Below, one piece after another: positions 31,440 through 39,227 of a stretch of 64,000 nucleotides of DNA. The position numbers and the translations under genes are program-made. Source of the DNA: a virus. The notes beneath the pieces were generated by a model. That model was not told the DNA's origin, did no database searches, and was given only the letters and a program-made list of their open reading frames with translations. Where the stretch lies: the IMG/VR virus record IMGVR_UViG_3300042888_002988, positions 62,001 through 126,000 of that record. One strand, 5' to 3'. Positions within the stretch are counted from its first letter, which is position 1. Every line of letters starts with the position of its first letter.

Positions 31440-32129
31440 ATGAAGTTCCTTGCGCTGATCGTGGCTATGGCATCGTTTCCCACATCGGGAGGCGCTGACG
31501 CGGTGTATATGCGGGCCGAGCCGCTGGCCATCTCCAAGGAAGGCTACAACCTGATCCTGAAGCATGAGGTCGGCGGCGGCGCTTACTACTACTCGCGCTT
31601 CCTGGCTCGGCCCTGCTGGCCGGGAGGCGCGTCTGGCGTTACGATCGGCGTGGGATACGACCTGGGATACAATACCCGCAGCCAGATCGCCGCGGACTGG
31701 AAATCACTGTCCCCGGACATCATCGCTAGGCTGCAGTCCGTGGCTGGCGTGAAGGGCGCGTCAGCGAGTCGTTTGGCTCCCACGCTGCGCTCCATTTCGA
31801 TCCCGTGGGACATCGCAGAGAAAGTCTATCGTGAGCGCACCATTCCCAGGTTCGCTCGTCTCACTGAGGGCGCTTACCGTGGTACCGCCACCATGCACCC
31901 GCACGCCCAGAGTGCCATGCTCTCCTGGGTGTTTAACCGCGGCGAGGGTATCTCCTCGTCGTCGCGTGATACTGAAAAACGCGCCATGCGGTCGGACATC
32001 CCGACACGTGTGAAGCTGTTGCCAGGCCACTTCCGAGCGTCCAAGCGCATCTGGGTGGGTCGCGGGCTTGACGGCTTGCTGCGACGTCGTGAAGATGAGG
32101 CGCGCCTCATCGAATCCATCTGGAACTAA
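31440..32129 (+). CDS. Endolysin, GH24 pesticin-like lysozyme with an N-terminal signal
   Basis: The 229-residue protein begins with a signal or signal-anchor sequence (MKFLALIVAMASFPTSGG). The catalytic part shows LILKHE (Glu43), then PGGASGVTIGVGYDLGYNT with Asp74 and Thr79, matching the E...D...T triad of GH24 muramidases, in particular the pesticin-like subgroup with its GGxSGxTxGxGYDLGY signature. The C-terminal lobe is helical and basic. It cleaves peptidoglycan glycan strands. The signal implies export by the host Sec system, or a membrane-tethered form released on depolarisation. Confidence 0.85.
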   Translation: MKFLALIVAMASFPTSGGADAVYMRAEPLAISKEGYNLILKHEVGGGAYYYSRFLARPCWPGGASGVTIGVGYDLGYNTRSQIAADWKSLSPDIIARLQSVAGVKGASASRLAPTLRSISIPWDIAEKVYRERTIPRFARLTEGAYRGTATMHPHAQSAMLSWVFNRGEGISSSSRDTEKRAMRSDIPTRVKLLPGHFRASKRIWVGRGLDGLLRRREDEARLIESIWN

Positions 32130-32161
32130 TCTTGATCGCATGGTCAGCATCGTCTACCGTC

Positions 32162-32860
32162 ATGGCAACCCCACGTAACACTTCCAAAGCCAAGAAACCG
32201 CACGCAATGTCCTCTGAACAAGTCTCGGAAAGTAACACCCATCACGAGCGTAGGTTTGCGCAAATTGACCGTGATATTTTCAGCGTCAAAACGGACGTCG
32301 GCGTGCTGCAGGCGGACGTTAAAACCCTGGCGTCGGGCCAGGTCGCCCTGCAGGAATCGCAAGACCGGGGGTTCCGCGACGTCAAGGATACGCTAGTTGC
32401 CAAGAGCCAAGAACAACCAAAAGTCAGCGTGGCAATGCTGATATCCATCCTCGGTGTCATGGTGACCGTTGTGGTGGTCGGGGTGGGTGCATTCTGGTCC
32501 GTCGTAGTGCTGCTGGCGGACCCGATCCGCAACGAAGTGCGCGAGCACAAGTTGTCGACGCTCAACAATAACAAGGAGATCGCATTACTGGATGAGCGCG
32601 CCAGACAGATGCAATCGAACCTCGAGATCCGCCTCCGGCAAGTGGAAGACCATGAGCTAACTCGGTACGAACAGCAGGCGGCGCGCATGAGTGAGCTGGC
32701 TGCGACATTGAAGGAGTTTCAAACGCACGCGGTCGAGAATGCGCGGCTGGAGGGACGGCTGACAGCCCTGGAAGAGGTGCGTCGCCTCAACGATCAGCGC
32801 ACATGTGACCGTATCGGAAATCTCGAGAAGCTCCACCAGACACCCGGCGCAACTCCATGA
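32162..32860 (+). CDS. Coiled-coil / membrane-helix / coiled-coil protein
   Basis: From ATG 32162 the 232-residue protein has a basic N-terminus, a heptad-like region (FSVKTDVGVLQADVKTLAS), one strong membrane helix (VAMLISILGVMVTVVVVGV) near residues 95-120, and a long C-terminal coiled coil (LEIRLRQVEDHELTRYEQQ). It follows the endolysin, so a lysis-associated role is possible. TTGATC at 32132 precedes it, but no convincing -10 is spaced correctly. Confidence 0.55.
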   Translation: MATPRNTSKAKKPHAMSSEQVSESNTHHERRFAQIDRDIFSVKTDVGVLQADVKTLASGQVALQESQDRGFRDVKDTLVAKSQEQPKVSVAMLISILGVMVTVVVVGVGAFWSVVVLLADPIRNEVREHKLSTLNNNKEIALLDERARQMQSNLEIRLRQVEDHELTRYEQQAARMSELAATLKEFQTHAVENARLEGRLTALEEVRRLNDQRTCDRIGNLEKLHQTPGATP

Positions 32861-32889
32861 TTGATCATCGGACTCTTTTCCCTTAGAAT
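32861..32889 (+). promoter_or_regulatory. Sigma70-like promoter, leaderless type, for the gene at 32896
   Basis: TTGATC (32861-32866), 17 bases, TAGAAT (32884-32889), then ACCCTC and ATG. Confidence 0.65.
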
Positions 32890-32895
32890 ACCCTC

Positions 32896-33177
32896 ATGCA
32901 ATACAACGGCACCGCACAAACGATACAGCTCACTGGCTTGGACCAGGGGCACGAGGTTACGGTCATCATCACCGGGGCCACTGCTATCGTCAACTTGGAG
33001 TTCAAGCACGGCACCGAAGACATCTGGCGTCCGCACCCGAATTTCACCGCCGTGGCAGCTGCCACCGTCAACCTTATGACGTTCCGTATTCTGTCCGGCG
33101 TCATGCGCATCCGTTTCAACACGGTGCCCAGCACCTACGAATTGACGACCGTCTTCAGCGCGGAAGCCTCTTTCTAA
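32896..33177 (+). CDS. Small beta-sandwich protein, possible virion decoration
   Basis: The 93-residue protein is almost all strands (MQYNGTAQTIQLTGLDQGH, VTVIITGATAIVNLEF, LMTFRILSGVMRIRF) without Cys. Small all-beta proteins like this often decorate capsids or tails, but nothing specific identifies it. Its end meets the end of the minus-strand MarR gene, overlapping it by 4 bases tail-to-tail. Confidence 0.5.
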   Translation: MQYNGTAQTIQLTGLDQGHEVTVIITGATAIVNLEFKHGTEDIWRPHPNFTAVAAATVNLMTFRILSGVMRIRFNTVPSTYELTTVFSAEASF

Positions 33178-33515
33178 GAAAGCGTCCCAGCAGCTCGGAT
33201 CGCATCCTCGGCAGCAACAAGCGCACGCAATGTGCGCCACATGTCCGAGGCCGTCTCGTGCCCCTTCTCGGTTAGGTAGACCTTCGTGACGCGCTTGTCC
33301 CGCTCCGGGAAGTGCTCAACGAGCAGGCCCTGGCTGGCGAGTTTCTGCTTGGCCATCGTCACCGCAGAGGGCTGCGCGCCAGTGGCCTTCGTGATGTCGG
33401 CAACGTGCCAGCCGGCGAGTTGCTTGTTGGCCATCAGCAACAGCATGAGCTGCGGCAGCTTGATGAGCGCGGAGTCGACGATTTCGCTGAGCGTGTCGGT
33501 GTGACGTGTTTCCAT
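33174..33515 (-). CDS. MarR-family transcriptional regulator
   Basis: This is the only convincing minus-strand gene. The 113-residue protein shows a MarR-type winged helix: LMLLLMANKQLAGWHVADI, then TKATGAQPSAVTMAKQKL as the helix-turn-helix, GLLVEHFPERDKRVTKVYL as the wing with the typical D-K-R, and TEKGHE. It lacks part of the N-terminal dimerisation helix of full-length MarR (about 140 residues). It is divergent from the beta-prime C gene and only 81 bases from it, so it probably controls that promoter, its own, or both. Confidence 0.85.
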   Translation of the reverse strand: METRHTDTLSEIVDSALIKLPQLMLLLMANKQLAGWHVADITKATGAQPSAVTMAKQKLASQGLLVEHFPERDKRVTKVYLTEKGHETASDMWRTLRALVAAEDAIRAAGTLS

Positions 33516-33519
33516 GGGA

Positions 33520-33541
33520 GTGCGCCCATACTTGCGCGCAC
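33520..33541. promoter_or_regulatory. Candidate operator between MarR and beta-prime C
   Basis: GTGCGC (33520-33525) and GCGCAC (33536-33541) form a 6-bp inverted repeat spaced by 10 bases, inside the region covered by the minus-strand promoter. Confidence 0.35.
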
Positions 33542-33558
33542 AATCCGCACGTAGTCAA
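33530..33558 (-). promoter_or_regulatory. Possible minus-strand promoter of the MarR gene
   Basis: On the minus strand TTGACT (33558-33553) lies 17 bases before GCAAGT (33535-33530), a weak -10. Fourteen bases remain to the ATG. Confidence 0.35.
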
Positions 33559-33560
33559 GC

Positions 33561-33589
33561 TTGCTGTGGCGTAACGGATGCACTATGGT
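33561..33589 (+). promoter_or_regulatory. Sigma70-like promoter, leaderless type, for the beta-prime C gene
   Basis: TTGCTG (33561-33566), 17 bases, TATGGT (33584-33589), then 7 bases to ATG 33597. It is directly back-to-back with the minus-strand TTGACT at 33553-33558. Confidence 0.6.
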
Positions 33590-33596
33590 GACGCTC

Positions 33597-35450
33597 ATGC
33601 GAGCCGTTGACTTTGCTGTCTCACGAATTTTACCCAGCGACATGCGCCAGGAGACCTATGACCTTGGCAAGAACGGCATGGCGAAGATCATGTCGGACGT
33701 CGCCCTGCGTTACCCGGATCAGTTTCCCCAGATCGTGAAGCAGCTCGGTGACCTGGGCCGCCGCGCCAGCTGGTTGCAGGGTTACACCACCGGCCCCGAC
33801 GACACCAAGGGAGTCGTGGACACGGCCAGCTACTACGCCAAGATGGACGCGGAGCTGGACCGCCTGCGCAAGGACAAGGTCTCTCCGGATGAATTCGAGG
33901 AACGTCGTGCTGAAATCCTGACTCGCTACTCGGACCTGATCGAGCGCGATACTATGACGGCGGCGATGAAGAATCGTAACGCCTTTGCGCTTGCTGTCAG
34001 CAGCGGCGCGCGTGGTAATGCTGCCCATGTCAAAGCCATCCTCTCCACCCCAGGAGTCTTCCAAGACTCAAAAGGACGAACGATTCCTCTCTTTGTTCGG
34101 AATTCCTTTGGTGCCGGTGTGCGACCCGCCGAGACACTTGCTGGCACGTATGGAGCTCGAACCGCGGTTGTCAGCACCAAAAAGGCGACTGCCAAAGGTG
34201 GGGATCTACTGAAGATCATGACGCAGTCCACCCTGAACTACAACGTCACCGGAAAGGACTGTTCTACGACCAACGGGTTGTCCATGGATCCAACGGAAGG
34301 TCAGATCACCGGTCGTGTGCTCGCCCGTGCCGTCGATGACATGCCAGCCGGCACCGTCATCGACCGCCAGACCCTGTCGCGCCTGCGCCGCCTCGGCAAA
34401 CCGGTGCTGGTGCGCAGCCCGATGACCTGCCGCGCCAAGCACGGACTATGCGCTCACTGCGTCGGCGTTCAGGCGGACGGTCACTTCCCGAACATCGGCG
34501 ACTCGGTGGGCGTGACGGCCGCAGCGGCCATCGGCGAGCCCATCGTGCAGGGCGCGCTCAACGTGAAGCACAACGCCGGTATGGCGAAGGGTAAAAAATC
34601 GTTCTCCGGCCTCAACTACATCACGCAGTTCCTCTCGATCCCAGAGGAGTTCAAGGACCGCGCCACCGTGGCCGAAGTCGACGGCACCGTGGACAAGATC
34701 GAGGAGGCACCCCAGGGCGGCACCTACATCACGGTCAACGGCGAGCGCCACTTCGCACTACCCGGGTTCCAGCCGCTGGTGAAAGTGGGGCAGAGCGTTG
34801 AATCCGGCGACGCCCTTTCCGACGGGCTGATCAACCCCGCCGACATCGTGAGGCTGCGTGGGCTCGGCGAGGGCCGGCGTTATTATGCCGACCGCCTGTC
34901 CCAGATGCTGGCCGACTCCGGTCAGAAGCCGGACGCCCGCAACGTGGAAATCCTCACCCGTGCCGCGCTGGACAACTACCTGATCGAGGATCCCGACGAG
35001 GATTCTCCCTGGCTGCCCGACGACATGGTGCGCGAGAGCGAGTTCCTCGATCGCTACAAGCCGCCTGCCGATACCACGGACATGCCGGTGCGCAAGGCGG
35101 CCGGCAAATACCTGCAGGCGCCTGCGCTTCACTACACCGTGGGCACCCGGCTGACACCCAGTATGGCAATCAAGCTCGACGAAGCCGGGGTCACCAACGT
35201 GCCGGTGTCGTCGCAGATCCCATGGTTCCGTCCGGAGATGCAACGCCTGCGGGTGGCCGCTCACGGATCGGACGACTGGATGGCCTCGCTGGGCACCTCG
35301 TATCTATCGTCTCAGATGCGCAGCTCACTGGAGCGCGGCGACGAGACCAACATCGCCGAGAACTACCACTACGGTCCGCGCCTGGCATTCGGAGCTGACG
35401 CAGGCGCTGGAGGGTTCGGGGAGAACATCTCCCGCACTGGGAAATTCTAG
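33597..35450 (+). CDS. RNA polymerase beta-prime subunit, C-terminal fragment
   Basis: The 617-residue protein carries the second half of a multisubunit RNA polymerase beta-prime. SSGARGNAAHVK (residues 135-146) matches the bacterial SGARGSxxQ block, followed by a bridge-helix/trigger-loop-like region (GTYGARTAVVSTKKATAKG). The four-cysteine zinc site is complete: Cys222 in DCSTTNG, then CRAKHGLCAHC (Cys278, 285, 288). Next comes GDSVGVTAAAAIGEPIVQG, the counterpart of GxxVGxxAAQSIGEPxTQ. Its N-terminus aligns to the point where the 383-residue N fragment ends, so the two parts total about 1000 residues. The Gln of AAQSIGEP is Ala. Confidence 0.9.
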   Translation: MRAVDFAVSRILPSDMRQETYDLGKNGMAKIMSDVALRYPDQFPQIVKQLGDLGRRASWLQGYTTGPDDTKGVVDTASYYAKMDAELDRLRKDKVSPDEFEERRAEILTRYSDLIERDTMTAAMKNRNAFALAVSSGARGNAAHVKAILSTPGVFQDSKGRTIPLFVRNSFGAGVRPAETLAGTYGARTAVVSTKKATAKGGDLLKIMTQSTLNYNVTGKDCSTTNGLSMDPTEGQITGRVLARAVDDMPAGTVIDRQTLSRLRRLGKPVLVRSPMTCRAKHGLCAHCVGVQADGHFPNIGDSVGVTAAAAIGEPIVQGALNVKHNAGMAKGKKSFSGLNYITQFLSIPEEFKDRATVAEVDGTVDKIEEAPQGGTYITVNGERHFALPGFQPLVKVGQSVESGDALSDGLINPADIVRLRGLGEGRRYYADRLSQMLADSGQKPDARNVEILTRAALDNYLIEDPDEDSPWLPDDMVRESEFLDRYKPPADTTDMPVRKAAGKYLQAPALHYTVGTRLTPSMAIKLDEAGVTNVPVSSQIPWFRPEMQRLRVAAHGSDDWMASLGTSYLSSQMRSSLERGDETNIAENYHYGPRLAFGADAGAGGFGENISRTGKF

Positions 35451-35465
35451 CGTTTATTTTGACGA

Positions 35466-35494
35466 TTGCCTCTTCATCAACTTTCACTTACAAT
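35466..35494 (+). promoter_or_regulatory. Sigma70-like promoter, leaderless type, for the gene at 35502
   Basis: TTGCCT (35466-35471), 17 bases, TACAAT (35489-35494), then ACAAGCC and ATG 35502. Confidence 0.7.
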
Positions 35495-35501
35495 ACAAGC
35501 C

Positions 35502-37265
35502 ATGACCACGCCATTTGCCGCGCTCGCCGTAATGACGAAATCCGCTCACGCGTATTCAGTCGAACCTTCTCGCAACACTTCACCGGTGCTGCACCCGTTC
35601 GCTCAGCTGGATCCGTTCCTCAAGGAGGCGGGGTTCTTCGGCGACGTCACGGACGGTATTTGGAACAACACCATGAAGCCGCTTGGTAACGCCGTTGGGC
35701 AGATGGGTCAAGGCGTGGGACAGGTATTTGGAGGTATGTCGGAGGGTATCGGTAACACGCTGAAAGCTGCGCCTCGCGCGATTGGCGGAGCCCTTCAGGG
35801 CGGTATGAACGCATTCAAACAGCAGCTCACACAGCCGGGCGCCGTGAGCCTGGGATCGATCGGTCAGGGTATGATGGACGGCGGCTGGAATGCCGGCAAG
35901 CAGAGCCTTGGCTGGGCGGCTGACGGCGCGATGAAGAATATGCAGGGATTCGGTAACATCGCCGGCGGCGCAGCCAAGACAGCCTGGGGCGCGAATCCCC
36001 TGGTCATGGGCGGACGCGCAGCCTACGGCGCAGGTCAAGGCGTCATGAACGGCGTCCAGAACTTCGCGAACGATCTCAAAAGCCGTATGATGCCTCAAGG
36101 CGGCACCGCTCCAGGTGGTATACCATCTGGAATGCAGATGATTCCGCCAGGACAAACGGGTTCGATCATGCACGGCCCACCGGCACCTGGGACTCCCGCG
36201 AATCCTACTCCCGCGAATCCTACTCCTGCGCCGGGCACTGTCGCGCCCGGACAAAACAACCTGCAGAACAACATGCAGCCCGCGTCCGGTTTCGGTGGTA
36301 ACATCATGATGGGCGGCGGCGACAGCAATTCCGCCATGGGCGCAGGCTATGGTGGCGGCTTCAACCCCGGCGCGCCTCCCAACATGAGCGCCTCGGCCCC
36401 GCGTCCGGCCAATGGCTCGCCGAGCCCTGTCGGCAACGCGCCATCCTATCAGGGCCCGACTGCGGCCGACTACCAGCGGACGATGGGCAGCTACAATCCG
36501 AACTCACCATTCGACCAACGCAAGGCGCAGGCGATCGACGCAGCGTGGCAGCAGAACGGCGGGAGAATGTCCCCCAACCAGATGTATCAAGCTCCCGGCT
36601 ACATGGGCATCAGCAAGTCTGGCTCGCTGACTCCGTTTGCGATTTACGAACTCGACCCCGCGGCGAGCATGGAGAAAGCCGCCATGGCCGGCGGCATTGC
36701 CGGGTGGTTGCGGGGCGCTTTGCAACGCGGTGCCCAGGGTCTCAACCGTGGATCGCGGATGGCCAAAGCGACAGCCGGCCGCACGGCCAAGACTGAAGCA
36801 AACGCAGCGCAGAAGGTGCAAGCCGGTGCTACCTCGGTTGCTGGGGATCTCCCGAAGCTGCCTACCGGCCGCGAAGCTTTCCAGACGGCTTACGCCGGTG
36901 CCGGTAACGGCCGCCAAGGCCTCGCCGATTTCATGGGCAACGCCGGACTGCGCATCGACGCCTCCCCTGGCCTGCAGAAAGCCATCAACTACGGCGCACC
37001 CGCTGCGGCGGCCGGTGGCATCTTCTACGGCGGCAACCGGATGGGTCACAGCTCCGGCCTGGACGAGGGTCTCGACAAGGGCTTCGACACCGGAGCTGAC
37101 TATGGCATTCAGGCCGCGCTCGCCAACGCACCCAAAGACCCCGGCTTCTTCGGGCGCATCGCTGACGTGTTCACCGGCCAGCAGCAAGGTCCACAGGCCT
37201 ACGACATACAATCACTTCTGGACTCCAACAAGGCGCAGATCCTCAAACAACTCCGCGGCGCTTAA
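35502..37265 (+). CDS. Gly/Met/Pro-rich virion-region protein with the PFAxL tag
   Basis: The 587-residue protein starts MTTPFAALAVMTKSAHAYS, the first of several proteins sharing an N-terminal PFAxL motif. A second and third form occur inside (HPFAQLDPFLKEAGF; SLTPFAIYELDPAASMEKA). It is dominated by Gly-rich helical stretches, a Pro/Ala/Thr linker (NPTPANPTPAPG), and a C-terminal hydrophobic glycine zipper (APAAAAGGIFYGGNRMG) followed by GLDEGLDKGFDTGADYG. The composition suggests a membrane-active or injected virion protein. No enzymatic domain is seen. Confidence 0.6.
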   Translation: MTTPFAALAVMTKSAHAYSVEPSRNTSPVLHPFAQLDPFLKEAGFFGDVTDGIWNNTMKPLGNAVGQMGQGVGQVFGGMSEGIGNTLKAAPRAIGGALQGGMNAFKQQLTQPGAVSLGSIGQGMMDGGWNAGKQSLGWAADGAMKNMQGFGNIAGGAAKTAWGANPLVMGGRAAYGAGQGVMNGVQNFANDLKSRMMPQGGTAPGGIPSGMQMIPPGQTGSIMHGPPAPGTPANPTPANPTPAPGTVAPGQNNLQNNMQPASGFGGNIMMGGGDSNSAMGAGYGGGFNPGAPPNMSASAPRPANGSPSPVGNAPSYQGPTAADYQRTMGSYNPNSPFDQRKAQAIDAAWQQNGGRMSPNQMYQAPGYMGISKSGSLTPFAIYELDPAASMEKAAMAGGIAGWLRGALQRGAQGLNRGSRMAKATAGRTAKTEANAAQKVQAGATSVAGDLPKLPTGREAFQTAYAGAGNGRQGLADFMGNAGLRIDASPGLQKAINYGAPAAAAGGIFYGGNRMGHSSGLDEGLDKGFDTGADYGIQAALANAPKDPGFFGRIADVFTGQQQGPQAYDIQSLLDSNKAQILKQLRGA

Positions 37266-37277
37266 TCTGAAGATCGC

Positions 37278-38342
37278 ATGACTCCATTCGCCCAACTCGA
37301 ACATGGGGCGGGCCTATCCAAAGCCGCGTCACCCGGAACTATGCTGCGCGGCCTGCATAATCTGGTGCGCGGCGGTATCTGGAAGCACGTCGCCGAGAAG
37401 ACCGCGCCGTCCGGCCTGATGGGGCGCACGGCGCGCATGTTCCACAATCCAGTTACGGATAAGTCGACCCTGTTCAGCAACGCGCTGATGGGTTACGGCC
37501 TGACCGGTATGGGGGCACAGTTGGCCGGTTACGACATGCCTGGATCCAACCTCGCGCTCAACCTGGCTACCCCGGTGCTGGGTGCGTTATTCACCGCCCC
37601 GAGTCTCATCACTTCGATGAGGGCCGGAACCGACGCCAACAAGGCGCGGATGAAGGAGGACCTGATGTCTGGGGCACGTGGCGCTGGTAGTGATATGATC
37701 TCCCTGGGACAGATGGATCATCGCTTCCTGACTCAGCCTGGCCTGGCCCAGCAATACCTCCAGCAGAACGACCCTGACACCGCCAAGCTGGTGAACCAAT
37801 ACAGCACCGGGCAACACAAGCCGATGACCGGCCTGAAGCGGATGCAGTCCATGTTCGAGAATCCCCAGGATCTTATCAACAACCAAGTCGATCAGCACAT
37901 GCACAGTTTGATGCCTCAGTCGTCGCCGTTCGGTATGCACAAGGCCGGCGGTTTCGGGTCGGCGCTTAGGGCGGGATTCTCCCACGGGTTCCCGTGGTTG
38001 TTCCCAGCGCTGGGTGTGGGCATGCTAGGGCACTCCGTAATGAGCGACAAGCCATACGACGAGACCGCCATTCGCGCGCGCGGCTACGCTGGCGGGCAGG
38101 CCAAGATCCAGCAGGAGCTGGGCAACCTCAGCGGGATGGAACGCTTTGCGCTGCAGATGGATCCTTCGATGTTCGCCAACCGCCTAGAGGCTAAGCTGCC
38201 CGGCACCATTCAGAATTGGGAGCAGCAAACGGGACAGAAGCACCAGCCTGGTCTCATCAGCAATCTCGCGAGCGGTTGGAAGAAGGGTGGCGACACCGAA
38301 TACTACAGCTACGACGCCAAGGGCGGGCGAAAATACCTCTAA
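37278..38342 (+). CDS. Virion-region protein with the PFAxL tag
   Basis: This 354-residue protein begins MTPFAQLEHGAGLSKAASP. It has a hydrophobic Gly/Ala/Leu segment (NALMGYGLTGMGAQLAGYD; LATPVLGALFTAPSLITSM), a polar helical middle (NQVDQHMHSLMPQSSPFGM) and a second hydrophobic block (FPWLFPALGVGMLGHSVM). It probably interacts with membranes or with other tagged proteins. No family is recognised. Confidence 0.55.
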   Translation: MTPFAQLEHGAGLSKAASPGTMLRGLHNLVRGGIWKHVAEKTAPSGLMGRTARMFHNPVTDKSTLFSNALMGYGLTGMGAQLAGYDMPGSNLALNLATPVLGALFTAPSLITSMRAGTDANKARMKEDLMSGARGAGSDMISLGQMDHRFLTQPGLAQQYLQQNDPDTAKLVNQYSTGQHKPMTGLKRMQSMFENPQDLINNQVDQHMHSLMPQSSPFGMHKAGGFGSALRAGFSHGFPWLFPALGVGMLGHSVMSDKPYDETAIRARGYAGGQAKIQQELGNLSGMERFALQMDPSMFANRLEAKLPGTIQNWEQQTGQKHQPGLISNLASGWKKGGDTEYYSYDAKGGRKYL

Positions 38343-38349
38343 CATCACC

Positions 38350-39213
38350 ATGCACACACCATCACCATTCGCCTGCCTGGGGGACACCCCCATGGAGAAA
38401 AAAGCCTTCGGTTCGTTGTTGCGTGGGGCCACTAACATGGTCTCGCGCCACGCTGACGACGCCGGTAAAATGCTCGCCAATAAGCAGCTGGCCAGCACCC
38501 TGATGCCGAAGGGACAGGCGTTTGACGATGCGATTATGGCATCCCTCGGTCCTCAAGGTGTTCGGAACGCGCAGCCTGTAGCGAAGGTGCGCAGCGCTCT
38601 GGATGCGGCCAACATGCGCTATCCTGCCCTATCAAGCGGTAGCACCGGGGAGTTATTAAATGGCGCGCTGGCTCAGTATCGACGCGGCGGACAGCTGGCG
38701 CCGTATCGCCTATCGCGTTTTTCCGGTCCATACGCTCACCCACGTGGAGGCTTGGATCGCGCGAACGCCGCCGCATTCCAGCGCGCGCAGCGGGAATTAG
38801 CGCGTAAAGGCCCAACTCCTTCGTCGATGGAGGAGCTACAAAAACTTTTACAGGGCAATTCCCGCGCGGCGGGTGCGCAGATGCGCTCACAATTACCGCT
38901 CGCGAATGATGGCTTGAATCTACAGATGAAACGTGATTATCTGGCACGCTTAGCGCCTAACTCACCGGCGCGCCCACGCGCGCTTCAGGCGGCTCCTGAT
39001 AATGTGCCTATAACATATTCGAATGGTGCCGCCAAACCGGCCGCACCATCAGCCGCTCCGGCCGTCGCCACTCCTCCAGCCATGCCAGCAGCAGCGGCAC
39101 CGACCGCTGCAGCCCCTCCGCCGATGCCGGTCAATAACCCGTCTGGTATGGGTATGGCGGGCAGCGTTTTAGGCGGCTTAGGAGCTGGCTATCTCGGCGC
39201 TGAGTATCTCTAA
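38350..39213 (+). CDS. Virion-region protein with the PFAxL...EKxAF tag
   Basis: The 287-residue product from ATG 38350 begins MHTPSPFACLGDTPMEKKAF, nearly the same as the next gene's N-terminus. The body is Arg/Gln/Ala-rich (RRGGQLAPYRLSRF, AFQRAQRELARKGPT). The C-terminus is an Ala/Pro linker ending in a Gly-rich hydrophobic tail (GMAGSVLGGLGAGYLGAEY). An upstream ATG at 38287 lies inside the preceding gene and would read through its end, so it was rejected. Confidence 0.55.
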   Translation: MHTPSPFACLGDTPMEKKAFGSLLRGATNMVSRHADDAGKMLANKQLASTLMPKGQAFDDAIMASLGPQGVRNAQPVAKVRSALDAANMRYPALSSGSTGELLNGALAQYRRGGQLAPYRLSRFSGPYAHPRGGLDRANAAAFQRAQRELARKGPTPSSMEELQKLLQGNSRAAGAQMRSQLPLANDGLNLQMKRDYLARLAPNSPARPRALQAAPDNVPITYSNGAAKPAAPSAAPAVATPPAMPAAAAPTAAAPPPMPVNNPSGMGMAGSVLGGLGAGYLGAEYL

Positions 39214-39227
39214 CTAGACATCAAACA

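Noticed and set aside
32132-32161. Sigma70-like promoter for the 32162 gene
   Set aside because: TTGATC is present, but the best -10 at 17 bases (TACCGT) leaves only one base before the ATG.
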